DNA of 47,541 nt, from the NCBI GenBank assembly GCA_913057435.1, contig CAJXNY010000039.1, positions 1-47,541 of the forward strand, in the 5' to 3' direction. This document shows, piece by piece, positions 33,239-41,583 of the stretch. The DNA is from an uncultured Oceanospirillaceae bacterium. Its GTDB lineage: Bacteria; Pseudomonadota; Gammaproteobacteria; Pseudomonadales; Balneatricaceae. Below the pieces are notes generated by a model. The model saw nothing but the letters and a program-made list of their open reading frames with translations, searched no databases and was not told where the DNA came from. Position numbers and translations under genes: made by a program. Numbering within the stretch: the stretch's first letter is position 1; every line of letters begins with the position of its first letter.

Positions 33239-36093
33239 TAACCTACTCCCATGGCCCGGTTAAGGCCGTATGTACGTTCAATTGCCTGGCTGGCCATACC
33301 GGTGCCATAGGCGGCTTTTTCTGCCTGATCGCTGTCGACCGCTTCGAGGATGATCTGCAGGGTACCGTCGTCCAGCATGGAGGCCTGGGCACGGGCGGGG
33401 GCACCGTTGTTGATGATATTCACCGCCGGTGCGCTGGTGACTCCGCTGGCCTGGCTGGCCGGGTCGGCACGCTGTGTCGGCGGGGGACTGAGTTCCTGCC
33501 GCGCCAGATAGTGGGTCAGGTCGCGGTTCTGCTGCGGCGCCAGCACGCGCTCGCCGCCATCCAGCAACCAGGTACCCTCGCGGGGGATATTGTCGATCCC
33601 GGCGTGGGCCTGGCCTTGCATCTGGGTGCCTTTGATGGTGGAAATAATGCTGGCGGTTTCGGCGGCGACTGTGATCATGGCCGGGATATTGGCAGGGAAT
33701 ATCAACGTGGATGCGCCTGCTATGGCCGTTTTTATCCGAACCATGGATTCGGCGATGGCAAAGGCTTTTGAAGCGGCAAACATGACTTTGTGAATGGCGC
33801 TTTGAGCACCGGCATGTTTTTTTGCCAGCCCGGCCAGGTTGCCAAACATACTGCTCGCTGAAGACAGCTGCATGGCCGTGTGGTTGGCATCCCGGTTCTG
33901 TTCGCTCTGGCGGAACTGTTCCCAGCTGGTTGCCGACTGCTGCTGGTATTGCTTTTCGCTGGCCAGCTTCTGCTGTACGGGGTCAACGGCCATCAGTTCA
34001 GGATTCTGCTGGCCGAACGGGTTGGTTTCCTGGCCTTGTGCGGCAAAAGGATCCTGCGCGGCGAAGGGGTCCATGCCGGGTTCGGCCAGTGGGTCCATAC
34101 CCGCTTCGATGGGCAGTTCCGCCAGCGGTGGTTTTTCACCACCGGGCAGGGTTTGCTGCAGGGCTCCGGTGTCCTCGACTGCGCCAAAGAAGTCGAGCAG
34201 GCTGCCGTTTTCCCATACCTGCCGGAGTTTTTCCTGGTTATCGACGATGGTGCCGGTGACGGCCACCGCATCTTTGGCAAAGCTGAGCTGGTCGTGGATG
34301 TCGTTGTCCGGGCGGGCATGACGGGCGGCAATATTGATCAGTTTGCCAAGGCCATCCTCCACCGCACTGTAAACTTCGCGGCTGCGCTTTTTCTCATCGG
34401 CCAGCCGTTTGTCGCCGTAGTTTTTCCATTGTTGCAGTGAGGCCTGCTGGTGCGCCTGCTCGGTGTTCAGTCGCTGGTCCAGCGCGCTGTCGGTGAGGCT
34501 GTCCTGCTGTTGCAGTGTCTGCGTCAGCCGGGTCTGCTCGGTGGCTGTGTGCTGGATACGCTGGGTACGTATCTGCCGCTGATGGCGACGCTGTTGTTGT
34601 GCGACTTTCTGTTGGTGATCAGCGTTATCGGCTTGCTGCTGTTGCTGTTGCGCGGCCAGTTCCAGCGTGACCTGTGCGGCATCGGCCTTGAGTTGTTGCA
34701 GGCTGCCGGTGTTGGTTACTGCGCTGTTGAGCTGCAGGCTGTAGTCGTTTAAGTGGACCGGTTCCACGGAGACCGGGGCCGGGTCTGGTTTTGCCGTGCG
34801 CGGGGCAGCTTCGGGCGCGATTTCGGTGATTTCGGCGACAACCTCGGCTGTACGCCCGGCGGCGGGCGCAGGCGTTACCGGGGTGGCTGCCTGAGCAGCG
34901 CGGCGCTGATTGTCCTGCTTACTTAGTGTGCCTGCTGTGGGTTGAGGTTGTTTAACCGCTTGTGACTGTTTCGTTAGCGCGGGCAGTTCAGGGGTTTGAA
35001 CTTCAGCTTTAACTGGCACGGTCAGTATCGGAAGCTGCTGCTCTAGCCTGGAAATCTGCTCGGCCAGATTATTTTCCAGCCCTTTGGTTTCGATCCAGTT
35101 CTTGCGGGTATAGCCGGTCAGGGAGAGAATCGGCAAGCTATCCTTGCCACCCTGGTCCTCCATCTCTTTCAACTGTTGCAGGTATCCGCGTTGTTCTGCG
35201 CGCAATGTTTCCAGCTGGCGGCTTACGTCGGGATAAAATGCCTCGTTGCCGGCTTTCAGCGTGTCATCTGCCAGCTGTGCCGCACCTTCAAAGGCCGTTC
35301 GTAACACTGCCCCTTCCTGTCTGGAATAGTTAATCAACATCTCATTAAAACGTTGATTTACAGTGTCCTCCATTCCAGCAAGACCACCTGCCTCGGCCAC
35401 AGCTGTCCCGCCTGCTGTTTTCGCAATGGCTGCAAGAACGATCTTCGCTACGCCTTCATGGTCATCATTGGCTTTTAGCGTTTTGATATAGGCAATTTGC
35501 TCGGGCGTGAAATTAAGGCCCACCCCCAGTCCATGTCGACTGTTCAGTTCCTCAGCGGGCAGATACATTGTTTGTGCAATCGCCGCCGCATTGGCGTTGA
35601 CACTCTTGCCATTGATTGCTTTCAGGTCAATGGCCATCTGTGTAGCGTTCGTTCTTTGCGCCTGCGGTATGCGTTTTGAATAAGTTGTCAGTGTACTGAT
35701 CGCGGACAGAATATCATTCGGATCTGACATTGATTTGTAGCCCTGAACGGCTGCAAATTTTTCATAATAAGCAATGTTACCCTGGTTATTTTCGCCCTGG
35801 TTTTCCAACAGTTTTTCGAGTTTTAATAACTCCTTTTGATAGTTGGCATATGGCTGAATTGCCTGGTATGACATTTTTACCCCGGACACCAGTGCATCCA
35901 CAGCACCTTCGGCCAGGGCATAATTAGCGGGTAACTTTCGTGGGCTGGTGCTGGACGCCTTTGCAGGCTGCTTCGGTACCCGGTTGGCGTTCGTTACGGC
36001 AAGCAGGGTGGTACCAGAAGGCCCTTTCAGGGCCGCAACCTCATTTGATAACTCACGTAGTTGCTTCAGTATTTCTTTCGTATCGTCACTCAT
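33238..36093 (-). CDS. Tail tape measure protein (siphophage type)
   Basis: A 951-residue protein. The N-terminal half is helical with Gln-rich stretches, and a long coiled coil (QQQQQADNADHQQKVAQQQ) lies near 480-580. The last about 200 residues contain the usual hydrophobic block: AIHKVMFAASKAFAIAESM, AIAGASTLIFPANIPAMIT and AETASIISTIKGTQMQGQA, followed by DNIPREGTWLLDGGERVLAP. Using about 0.15 nm per residue, as known for siphophages, the tail would be roughly 140 nm (inference). It directly follows the gpG/gpGT genes, with the ATG two codons past the gpGT stop. No muramidase domain is seen in it. Confidence 0.88.
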   Translation of the reverse strand: MSDDTKEILKQLRELSNEVAALKGPSGTTLLAVTNANRVPKQPAKASSTSPRKLPANYALAEGAVDALVSGVKMSYQAIQPYANYQKELLKLEKLLENQGENNQGNIAYYEKFAAVQGYKSMSDPNDILSAISTLTTYSKRIPQAQRTNATQMAIDLKAINGKSVNANAAAIAQTMYLPAEELNSRHGLGVGLNFTPEQIAYIKTLKANDDHEGVAKIVLAAIAKTAGGTAVAEAGGLAGMEDTVNQRFNEMLINYSRQEGAVLRTAFEGAAQLADDTLKAGNEAFYPDVSRQLETLRAEQRGYLQQLKEMEDQGGKDSLPILSLTGYTRKNWIETKGLENNLAEQISRLEQQLPILTVPVKAEVQTPELPALTKQSQAVKQPQPTAGTLSKQDNQRRAAQAATPVTPAPAAGRTAEVVAEITEIAPEAAPRTAKPDPAPVSVEPVHLNDYSLQLNSAVTNTGSLQQLKADAAQVTLELAAQQQQQQADNADHQQKVAQQQRRHQRQIRTQRIQHTATEQTRLTQTLQQQDSLTDSALDQRLNTEQAHQQASLQQWKNYGDKRLADEKKRSREVYSAVEDGLGKLINIAARHARPDNDIHDQLSFAKDAVAVTGTIVDNQEKLRQVWENGSLLDFFGAVEDTGALQQTLPGGEKPPLAELPIEAGMDPLAEPGMDPFAAQDPFAAQGQETNPFGQQNPELMAVDPVQQKLASEKQYQQQSATSWEQFRQSEQNRDANHTAMQLSSASSMFGNLAGLAKKHAGAQSAIHKVMFAASKAFAIAESMVRIKTAIAGASTLIFPANIPAMITVAAETASIISTIKGTQMQGQAHAGIDNIPREGTWLLDGGERVLAPQQNRDLTHYLARQELSPPPTQRADPASQASGVTSAPAVNIINNGAPARAQASMLDDGTLQIILEAVDSDQAEKAAYGTGMASQAIERTYGLNRAMGVG

Positions 36094-36309
36094 CTATCCA
36101 CCAAAGGCTCCCCGCATTAATGCGATCTCTTCATCGATATTGGCCTGGCTGTGGTCCGGCGCGTGTTCAGACGAAATGCCCCATTGCTCAAGGTGGTAGT
36201 CGTACCAGTCAAACAATTCAGCCAGTGGCATCTGCGCCAGCATCTGGCGCACCACTGGCTGGCATAGCTCTGCCGCTAGGCGGCGGCAGTATCGTCGGCC
36301 GGGGACACC
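36094..36309 (-). CDS. gpT-like frameshift extension of the tail assembly chaperone
   Basis: A 71-residue frame with no start of its own in the upstream part; it is entered by -1 slippage from the gpG-like gene at 36309-36315. The distal part (MPLAELFDWYDYHLEQWGI, then IDEEIALMRGAFGG) has the T-domain pattern (M...EL..W..Y...E..G). The -1 frame is open without a stop from the slip site to the TAG at 36094-36096. In lambda, gpGT binds the tape measure through G and the tube protein through T and is absent from the finished tail. Confidence 0.85.
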   Translation of the reverse strand, partial: GVPGRRYCRRLAAELCQPVVRQMLAQMPLAELFDWYDYHLEQWGISSEHAPDHSQANIDEEIALMRGAFGG

Positions 36310-36632
36310 TTTCCCGCGTAGCCATTCAGCCGTTCGGTTATGCCGTTCACCTGATCGGCGGCGGCAAACAGTTCACTGATCAGGCTTTCCGATAACGGTG
36401 CCATCTCAGCCACCAGATCCGGCACTGAGCTGTCTACGCCCGGTGCCAGGGAGGCGGCAATGACCTTGACCAGGAATTCACGGTTACGGACCGCCAGTGC
36501 TTTGTGGCTCTGGTCGTCCGGTTCATCTTCCATCACCAGGTGGTTAATCCAGTCCAGTGAACTGATTTCGTGGAAGGTGAAGGCTTTGCCCCGGATACTG
36601 TGGCTTTCGCTGTTAAGCAGTTCGCTAAACAT
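36276..36632 (-). CDS. Tail assembly chaperone (lambda gpG-like)
   Basis: 118 residues from the ATG at 36632, chosen because it overlaps the tube-gene stop as TGATG, with GGAG upstream; a longer frame from 36668 lacks a ribosome site. Motifs: FHEISSLDWINHL and NREFLVKVIAASLAPG. It is short, helical and acidic. Residues Gly107-Lys108 are encoded on the GGGAAAG heptamer, where a fraction of ribosomes would shift by -1 to make the about 179-residue GT form. Location between tube and tape-measure genes is diagnostic. Confidence 0.85.
   Translation of the reverse strand: MFSELLNSESHSIRGKAFTFHEISSLDWINHLVMEDEPDDQSHKALAVRNREFLVKVIAASLAPGVDSSVPDLVAEMAPLSESLISELFAAADQVNGITERLNGYAGKVSPADDTAAA
36309..36315 (-). 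promoter_or_regulatory. GGGAAAG -1 programmed frameshift site
   Basis: On the minus strand the bases are read GCG GGA AAG, so G GGA AAG fits the X-XXY-YYZ rule in the correct frame. It is the same heptamer that lambda uses between G and T. After a -1 shift the frame stays open for 71 codons with a T-domain-like sequence. Confidence 0.9.
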
Positions 36633-37060
36633 CAGACCCAGTGCTCCCAGCTTGGCTCGCCCGACCATTTGATTTTGCAGTTGGCATAGATTTTCTCGCC
36701 CACCGCATGGCTGATTTCAAAGCCGGTGACCACGCCATCGCAGCTCATCTGGGTTTTGTCGGCATCTGGCCACTGGAAGCCGTAGCGGCCCAGATCATCA
36801 CCGTTGAAATCGTTCAGCAGCAGCAGGTGATACTGCTCGGTGCGGTCAAATTCCATTTTGATGTTGGACTCACCGGCATCACGAATGCCGCCGTAGAAGG
36901 ATTTGTAGTTGTCCTGGGGGGTGCTGTAGTAGGTGTTTTCTTTGGTTTCACGGGACAGTGCCAGCCCGCCCAGTTCAACCGCAATGTGTGCGATATCGAC
37001 AAAAACGCCCGGTGCTAAACCGTCGCGACGAATAAATTTAGTTCCATTACCTAATGACAT
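36632..37060 (-). CDS. Major tail tube protein (lambda gpV-like)
   Basis: A 142-residue beta-rich protein. It starts SLGNGTKFIRRDGLAPGVFVDIAH, then SRETKENTYYSTPQDNYKSF, IKMEFDRTEQYHLLLLNDF and DGVVTGFEISHAVGEKIYANCKIKWSG. Size, strand pattern and position after the tail terminator and before the chaperone match siphophage tube proteins. It lacks the extra Ig domain of lambda gpV. It would assemble as stacked hexamers around the tape measure. Confidence 0.82.
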   Translation of the reverse strand: MSLGNGTKFIRRDGLAPGVFVDIAHIAVELGGLALSRETKENTYYSTPQDNYKSFYGGIRDAGESNIKMEFDRTEQYHLLLLNDFNGDDLGRYGFQWPDADKTQMSCDGVVTGFEISHAVGEKIYANCKIKWSGEPSWEHWV

Positions 37061-37071
37061 AAGTGACCTCT

Positions 37072-37488
37072 TCAGTCGTTGTATTTAAGGGTGTATTTGA
37101 GTTGCAGAGTGCTGTAAGCCTTGCTCGGGCTTAACAGGTAGGAAAAACCGGACAGGGTGCTGTGGCTGACGGTGCCATTGAGGGTGCTGTCGGCGCTGAG
37201 CGCGGCCTCAATGTAACTGGCCATCAGGTCCAGCGTGCTGTCGTCGGGTAGCGGGTCGGTCGCCACACTGAGGCGGATCACCAGCTCAGTGTGGCTGTCA
37301 TGGCCGCCATAGTGCTGCTGGCGCTCACCGCGCCGTAAATAGATTGCGATGTACTGCGCCACGCTGGCCTTTTCCAGCCGGGAAGTGACAACGGGGATGG
37401 CAGTCAGCGGGCTGATCGCCTGGCTGACCAGGGTTTTAACCGCGCCACGAATGGCATCGCGGCGGCTGGCCGGGGTGTTGGGAAGCAT
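37072..37488 (-). CDS. Tail terminator protein (lambda gpU-like)
   Basis: 138 residues from the ATG at 37488, which has GGAG seven bases upstream; the longer frame to 37527 lacks one. It has RRDAIRGAVKTLVSQAI at the start, SVAQYIAIYLRRGERQ and HTELVIRLSVATD in the middle, and YLLSPSKAYSTLQLKYTLKY at the end, which fits the gpU-type fold. It would stop tube growth when the tape-measure length is reached. It is the first gene of the tail module; in a phage, head-tail joining and head genes would lie upstream, but a propeller gene is found instead. Confidence 0.78.
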   Translation of the reverse strand: MLPNTPASRRDAIRGAVKTLVSQAISPLTAIPVVTSRLEKASVAQYIAIYLRRGERQQHYGGHDSHTELVIRLSVATDPLPDDSTLDLMASYIEAALSADSTLNGTVSHSTLSGFSYLLSPSKAYSTLQLKYTLKYND

Positions 37489-37607
37489 CGTTGAGCTCCG
37501 GGCTATAAAGGGATGGCCGGTGGGCATCTGTGCCGCGCAGAGCTCGGAACAGATGCTATGAGAGATGTTGAGCAGGTAAAGAGCAGGTTCAGGTGGTGAG
37601 GTGCAGA

Positions 37608-39068
37608 TTAATCGACATCTACAAATTGATGAGCTGACACGCCTACCTGGAGAGTCGTTTGGTGAATTTCAGCTGGCATCTCATATTGACGGTAGAATGA
37701 AGCAGCAATATGTAACTGGTTGTTTAATTCAGCCTTGGCATCGTGCAGGCTGTCAGCCGGGCTTATCAGGGTGGAGGTATCAACACCCCAGATCAGGCCA
37801 CTAGTTTCAGTCCCTCCGACAATGACTGCTTTATCCTGATTATAACTGGTGAGTGCCTGCGAATACTTTGCTTCACTGCTTTTTAGGACGGTTTCATTTT
37901 CCAGCATCAGCTGGTTATCCAGGCGAAGGTTATATGTATCTGAGACACGTGGGTTGGCAGATGATATATCACCTGCCAGGTATACATTGCCATCGCTGTT
38001 AATGGATATGTCTCTTGGTATGTTATAGACCATTGAACCTATTCTATTCTGGCTTATTAATTCAAGATCAGAGCTGAATTGGAATAATGATCCTTGAAAT
38101 CTTGAATCGTACTGTTCTGACCAGCCACATACCCATAATTCACCATTCACATCAATGTCCATGCCTGTGGGTTTAACGCCATCGATCGCTGTACCCTTTA
38201 CCGTTTCATTATCGAGATCAATTTTGTAGACCTCTAACGATTGAGTTTCCAGCTTAAAATGGGTTACACACGCAAATAGATGACCTTCTGCATTAACAGT
38301 AATTGAATCAATGTAGAATCGCGTAGCTAGCGATTCATCAAGAGGCTTTATCCAGAACGATTTTTTAAATGTCAGATTTTCATCGAATACACATATATGG
38401 GATCTTTTATCACCGTCAGGATCAAGTGTCGCGGTATAAATATCACCGGATGGGCTAACAGCGGCATCTTTATGAAAATAATTTCCGCTAAAGTTTATTG
38501 ATTTTTGTGTGATTAAATCATCACCAATGATTGAAATGACTCTATCCATTGCCGCGACAACAGTATTATTACTCCGGTTCTCTACAATTGAGAATGTATG
38601 GTATGCATTATTAAGAACATCGGGCCCCGTAGAGAGAAGCTCTTTTTCTTGCAATATATTGAGAGATGGGTCCAGTTCCAGTAGTACGGCACTTCTCATC
38701 GGGTTACCATCTTTTTTCCCGATGACCAGGATATTACCTGACTGCTTTTCCAGGACATCGGTGTACTGCTTTGCCTCCCCAGAACCACTGTAGTTTATTG
38801 CAGGGGGCGCTGTACCATCTGGGTTTCCATCTGGGTTTCCATCAATACCGCCGTCTAAACACGGATTGCCATTGCAGTCCAGCCCGTCGTGGTTGCCGTT
38901 GCTGGAACCGCCCTGGCAGGTGCAATCACTGTTGCCGGTTTCGTTGCAGCTGCCGCAATGCTGGTGCACGTTGATGGTGCAGTTCTGGTTGATGAACTGT
39001 AACAGGCAGTCGGGGCTGGCGGTGAGGGTGATCGGTTCGTCGCAGGTGTCGGTGGTGTTATCGGTCAT
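37608..39068 (-). CDS. Beta-propeller protein F (anchor-linker-propeller family)
   Basis: A 486-residue paralog directly upstream of the tail module. The anchor matches D and E: CDEPITLTASPDCLLQF, NCTINVHQHCGSC, CTCQGGSS, DGLDCNGNPC. The linker is short (DGNPDGNPDGT). The propeller is closest to D: ILVIGKKDGNP, SGDIYTATLDPDGD, LWVCGWSEQYDSRF, GLIWGVDTSTL. The C-terminus is QTTLQVGVSAHQFVDVD. The leader and first codons are identical to those of E. AAGGCACACTCTT lies before the ATG. Confidence 0.75.
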   Translation of the reverse strand: MTDNTTDTCDEPITLTASPDCLLQFINQNCTINVHQHCGSCNETGNSDCTCQGGSSNGNHDGLDCNGNPCLDGGIDGNPDGNPDGTAPPAINYSGSGEAKQYTDVLEKQSGNILVIGKKDGNPMRSAVLLELDPSLNILQEKELLSTGPDVLNNAYHTFSIVENRSNNTVVAAMDRVISIIGDDLITQKSINFSGNYFHKDAAVSPSGDIYTATLDPDGDKRSHICVFDENLTFKKSFWIKPLDESLATRFYIDSITVNAEGHLFACVTHFKLETQSLEVYKIDLDNETVKGTAIDGVKPTGMDIDVNGELWVCGWSEQYDSRFQGSLFQFSSDLELISQNRIGSMVYNIPRDISINSDGNVYLAGDISSANPRVSDTYNLRLDNQLMLENETVLKSSEAKYSQALTSYNQDKAVIVGGTETSGLIWGVDTSTLISPADSLHDAKAELNNQLHIAASFYRQYEMPAEIHQTTLQVGVSAHQFVDVD

Positions 39069-39080
39069 AAGAGTGTGCCT
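39010..39080. repeat. About 70-base direct repeat, right copy
   Basis: Identical, apart from its edges, to 21605-21675 and in the same orientation; it covers the start of propeller F and its leader. Confidence 0.85.
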
Positions 39081-39498
39081 TTGTCGTTATTTGTGAGTAA
39101 TAAACAGTCATGGCGCTTTTCAGAACCATGAATTAATGCTGCCAGCACGCGGCGGGTGCCGGTCTGGCTGATGCTGTTGTTGATATGAAGGGGGTGGCTG
39201 AATAGCGCGCTGGCTGGGGGCCGGACAGCTTTTGCGGATGCAAACAACTCAGGTTTTTGTGCCTGAATGGTGGCTGAACCTGTGCTCTGTTTGTTACTGT
39301 TTTTGTTAGTTTTCAGGGTATTTTAGAGTTGTGGTGTTGCTTGTTTTATGATTCTTATAACTGATTGATTTTTAGCTGGTTTAGCCTGTGTAATTCACCT
39401 ATATTCGCGCCCGTTGCTTGCCTGGTCTGGCTAGTTTGTCAGTGATCAGGAGGTTAAATTGTTATAGGACTTTTAGTTCGTTTACATGGAGTTGTTGG
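39081..39498. other. Divergent intergenic region, AT-rich
   Basis: About 420 bases between propeller F (minus) and the RRM gene (plus). The part from about 39290 to 39400 is T-rich on the plus strand. It should hold divergent promoters. A strong AGGAGG site at 39448-39453 has no real reading frame after it (UUG-UUA-UAG). Confidence 0.5.
39365..39394 (+). promoter_or_regulatory. Possible sigma-70 promoter for the RRM gene
   Basis: TTGATT (39365-39370) and TGTAAT (39389-39394) with an 18-base spacer, about 100 bases before the RRM start. The match is moderate, and a long 5' leader would follow. Confidence 0.35.
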
Positions 39499-39786
39499 AT
39501 GAGAATTGTTGTACATATGCTGTCGTACACAGCCACGGATGCCGACCTGCTTGAACTTTTTCAGCGCTATGGAACAGTGACCAGCACTCAGGTGATCATG
39601 GATCGCGATACGGGGCGCAACCGAGGCTTCGGCTTTGTTGAGATGCCGAATAATAACGAAGCGTTTGAAGCCATTGTCAAAGCCGACGGCGTGGAGATGG
39701 GGGGGCGAGTGCTGAGAGTCAGTGAGGCACCCTCAAGGCCAACGCGGCTGAAGTCACAGCCACGCCGCGGTGGCCGGCGCTGGTAA
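39499..39786 (+). CDS. Small RRM RNA-binding protein
   Basis: 95 residues from the ATG at 39499, with GGAG about 9 bases upstream. It is a single RRM: RNP2-like IVVHMLSYTATDADLLELF at the start and RNP1 NRGFGFVEM at about residues 44-52, then a short Arg/Gly-rich tail (PRRGGRRW). Bacterial RRM proteins of this type are small RNA chaperones, often cold- or stress-linked. It is the only plus-strand gene in the window and splits the propeller cluster, so it may be a bystander from the original chromosome or a regulator of the locus. RNP2 reads VHMLSY, where VGNLSY is usual. Confidence 0.9.
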   Translation: MRIVVHMLSYTATDADLLELFQRYGTVTSTQVIMDRDTGRNRGFGFVEMPNNNEAFEAIVKADGVEMGGRVLRVSEAPSRPTRLKSQPRRGGRRW

Positions 39787-39835
39787 GCGTGTGCCATTAA
39801 CGCGTTACGCCCCGGCGCGCAGGGGCGTAACGCGG

Positions 39836-39997
39836 TCAATCCGGCCGACTCGCTTCAACGCTGCAGCGGTAGCTGCCGTTATAGCGGTGGGTGACCCGGT
39901 CGATCGACCACTGTCCCGTCAGCCGGCTGATGGGAAAACCCTGCAGGGTAAGCAGGTTCTCCGCCGCCAGCATGGCATTGCCGGGGCATTCCAGTTG
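39836..39997 (-). pseudogene. C-terminal remnant of a gpD-like baseplate hub gene
   Basis: A 53-residue open frame lies between an in-frame TAG and TGA, with no start codon at its beginning. It reads ENLLTLQGFPISRLTGQW, then SIDRVTHRYNGSYRCSVEA. This matches the end of late-control-D/hub proteins (LTL-GF---GEW-ITRVTH---GY-CSVE-), which in eCIS are part of the spike-hub assembly. The rest of the gene is missing, so it seems to be a fossil of a baseplate gene. Confidence 0.55.
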
Positions 39998-40077
39998 CTA
40001 TGGCCGCAGCCATGCGGCGTGAGCAGCGCGGCAAGGTGGCTGCCTTTTCGGATCATGGCTGGGGCACGCAGGGTGGT

Positions 40078-41466
40078 TTACCCTTGGCTGATGTCGGTGC
40101 GTTCGAAGACTTTGTCCCCTGGTTCAAGGCTGAAGGGTAATGGCCAGGCCGGGGCTTTGTTGAAGGTGGTGGTTTTGCTCAGCAATGCTTCGGTGCCGAT
40201 GCTGATGCCGGGTGCGTCCTGTATCTGCCAGCGCTCGGGGGCATCGGTAAGCAGACGCGGATTGATGGCCACGGCGCGCCATGGGTTGCTCAGATCACCT
40301 ACCCAGTAAGGCTGGTTGGCGCTGATGGTGGTTGCCTGCAGACGAATATCATCGGCGCTATGGTTGCGTAGCATCCAGCTTTGCTGCACAACTCGGTCGG
40401 CGTCACACTGTGCAATCAGGGCTGCTGGCTCGGTGGATGAACTGGAGACTTGTTTACCGGTCAGCCAGAATTCGCCGTCGGCGCTGATCACCATCTGGCT
40501 GAAGTACTGGGTCACCGTTGAGGTGCTGTTAATCGGGTATTGCGCCAGCTGGGTCAGCTCGCTATCCAGCTGACCAATAAAACCATTTGGGGCCGCATGA
40601 CTGTGTCCCAGGCAGTAAAGCGTACCGTTGTTGCTGAAAGCGAAGGCATCCAGCCTCGTTATTTTGTCAAACAGCTCTTCCCGTTCAAGGGTCAGTTCAG
40701 TGTCCAGCCGGGCGAGGTAGAGTTTGGTGCCCGCTACGATCGCGCTGATATACAGTTTGTTATCAGGGCTGAGCGTCATGGCAGCGCTGAGCATGCGATC
40801 ATCATAATCAACCGGCCGCAGGGTAAAGCTGTCCACCAGGTTCAGTTCTGGCGTCAGTTTCAGCAGGTAGATCCCCGGTGAAGACGAGCCCAGCAGATAG
40901 ATATAGCCGCCGTGATAGAGTATGGCGCTGGGGTTGCTCCCCATCTTGCTCAGTCTAATCTGCTGTAGCAGGTTCAGCTGGTCATCAAAGCAGGCAATAT
41001 AGCCATGGCTGGGGTGCTGGTTACCTGCTGCGTAAATATGGCCGCTGTCACTGCAGCACAGTGTGGTGAAGGCTGCTGAGGTTGCGTCCCCGGCTCGCAG
41101 TTGTTCGGCCTGGGAAAACTCAGCGTTAAAGCGCGCCAGAAGTGGGCCCTTGCTGTAGCTGCTGATGCCTGCGGCGATCAGCTGGCCGTGGTTATCCACG
41201 GTGGCCGCCTGGTAATGCTGTTTATCATGGGTATCAATGGGTAGCACCATGGCCGGAAAAGAGCCTGCTGGGTCTACCGGGTTAACCGGATCAACCGGGT
41301 CAATCGGGTCAATCGGGTCTGGCAGCTGAATGTTCAGATTGATGTTGAGGTTGACATCATACTGGCCGGGCTCGTTGAGGCTCAGAATGTAGTTGGGCCG
41401 GCTGGTATCGGTTTCGGTATGGGTGATCAGGTCGCACAGGGACCGTACGTGGACAGGGTCAGTCAT
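40078..41466 (-). CDS. Beta-propeller protein G (anchor-linker-propeller family)
   Basis: 462 residues from the ATG at 41466 (MTDPVHVRSLCDL); the longer frame runs into a REP-like repeat and is rejected. The anchor is a variant without the Cys cluster: it keeps only the alternating strand YDVNLNINLNIQLP. The linker DPIDPIDPVDPVNPVDP is encoded by 9-base units (41268-41323). Propeller blades follow (LIAAGISSYSKGPLLARFNAEF; IYLLGSSSPGIYLLKLTPELNL; LYISAIVAGTKLYLARLDTELT). This propeller is closest to protein A (RVLHTD, PWRA, NP-LLTD segments). Confidence 0.72.
   Translation of the reverse strand: MTDPVHVRSLCDLITHTETDTSRPNYILSLNEPGQYDVNLNINLNIQLPDPIDPIDPVDPVNPVDPAGSFPAMVLPIDTHDKQHYQAATVDNHGQLIAAGISSYSKGPLLARFNAEFSQAEQLRAGDATSAAFTTLCCSDSGHIYAAGNQHPSHGYIACFDDQLNLLQQIRLSKMGSNPSAILYHGGYIYLLGSSSPGIYLLKLTPELNLVDSFTLRPVDYDDRMLSAAMTLSPDNKLYISAIVAGTKLYLARLDTELTLEREELFDKITRLDAFAFSNNGTLYCLGHSHAAPNGFIGQLDSELTQLAQYPINSTSTVTQYFSQMVISADGEFWLTGKQVSSSSTEPAALIAQCDADRVVQQSWMLRNHSADDIRLQATTISANQPYWVGDLSNPWRAVAINPRLLTDAPERWQIQDAPGISIGTEALLSKTTTFNKAPAWPLPFSLEPGDKVFERTDISQG
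41268..41323 (-). repeat. 9-base coding minisatellite in propeller G linker
   Basis: About six imperfect 9-base units (plus-strand CGGGTCAAT and variants) encode DPI/DPV triplets. Confidence 0.85.
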
Positions 41467-41500
41467 CGTAACTCCGTTTACGAGGGGGTTGGGCTGGGGT

Positions 41501-41527
41501 GCGTTCCCACGCAGAGCGTGGGAACGA
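41501..41527. repeat. REP-like palindromic repeat, copy 3
   Basis: GCGTTCCCACGC-AGA-GCGTGGGAACGA, a near-perfect palindrome of the same element as 13431 and 14416, placed between propellers G and H. Confidence 0.85.
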
Positions 41528-41583
41528 GGACACAGAGGGCTGTGCCATGCGCGGGGGCCGTGCATGGCATCTGCTGGCTGGGG

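Noticed and set aside
36633-36668. Earlier start for the gpG-like gene
   Set aside because: The ATG at 36668 lacks a ribosome site and would overlap the tube gene by 37 bases; the ATG at 36632 forms a TGATG coupling.
21891-37488. Complete prophage
   Set aside because: Only tail genes are present; no integrase, repressor, terminase, portal, capsid or replication genes are in the window, and eCIS-type genes lie on both sides.
41467-41565. N-terminal extension of propeller G
   Set aside because: The extension is translated REP-like repeat and is not shared with paralogs; the anchor starts at 41466.
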